Source: CAVSUZ01 sp963834715 (GTDB taxonomy: Bacteria; Pseudomonadota; Alphaproteobacteria; Acetobacterales; Acetobacteraceae). From it: DNA of 64,000 nt. This document shows positions 63,999-64,000 of this stretch, in pieces (positions within the stretch are counted from its first letter, which is position 1; each line of letters opens with the position of its first letter). The notes beneath the pieces were generated by a model. It was not told the DNA's origin. It worked only from the letters and a program-made list of their open reading frames with translations, and made no database searches. The stretch is from the NCBI GenBank assembly GCA_963834715.1, contig CAWIDE010000022.1:765220-829219 (forward strand), given 5' to 3'. The position numbers and the translations under genes were made by a program.

Positions 63999-64000
63999 GC

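Overview
The window is high-GC DNA from an alphaproteobacterium. The housekeeping block at the right end (hisG, hisD, infA, maf, an RNase E/G, yacG, tRNA-Lys) and the family mix (IolD/IolG, Uma2, LysE exporter, PhyH dioxygenases) fit Rhodospirillales, probably Acetobacteraceae. The order-level assignment is inference; the family assignments come from motifs read directly.

Layout. (1) 1-10.5 kb is chromosomal: a broken amidase, a VapBC-type toxin-antitoxin pair, divergent iolD/iolG, a decayed S1C/PDZ protein, an SDR, a Uma2 protein, a LysE-type exporter, remnants of an ABC-2 exporter, a PhyH dioxygenase and a frameshifted hypothetical gene. (2) 10.5-15.3 kb holds two oppositely oriented IS1634-family elements, each with its own 6-bp target duplication, inserted around a degenerate ~115-bp tandem-repeat region. 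(3) 15,331-57,272 looks like one ~42-kb integrated island. A 47-bp copy of the 3' part of tRNA-Lys (two mismatches) lies next to a tyrosine integrase at the left, and the intact tRNA-Lys(CTT) closes the right end. Its left arm is a phage/satellite-like replication module (integrase, small genes, HTH protein, DUF3987-type primase-helicase, a repeat-bearing protein). Its right arm carries TerS-like and TerL genes plus the tail of a second, related replication module. Between the arms lies ~30 kb of cargo and transposons (IS630 x2, IS66 x2, IS110, IS4, remnants of IS3, IS1182 and IS5) with broken cargo genes (HlyD, UvrD, LigD, RraA, ChrB, acyltransferase) and a few intact ones (PhyH, a membrane spermidine-synthase-like protein). 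A third IS66 sits in the right arm. (4) 57.3-61.7 kb is the conserved chromosomal block, followed by a 4 x 32-bp repeat and a third IS1634 copy.

The most interesting locus is 46,618-51,506, directly before the terminase genes: a metallophosphoesterase, a CHAT (caspase-like) protease and an nSTAND1-type STAND ATPase with a TPR-like C-terminus, in a tight same-strand gene set. By domain logic this is a candidate NTP-dependent conflict or anti-phage system carried in the island's cargo slot. Function is inferred, and the metallophosphoesterase and the ATPase both carry single-base frameshifts.

Single-base frameshifts are common across the window, including one in an otherwise near-identical IS copy. 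Real decay and sequence error cannot be separated from this sequence alone, so affected genes are called pseudogenes with the break located.
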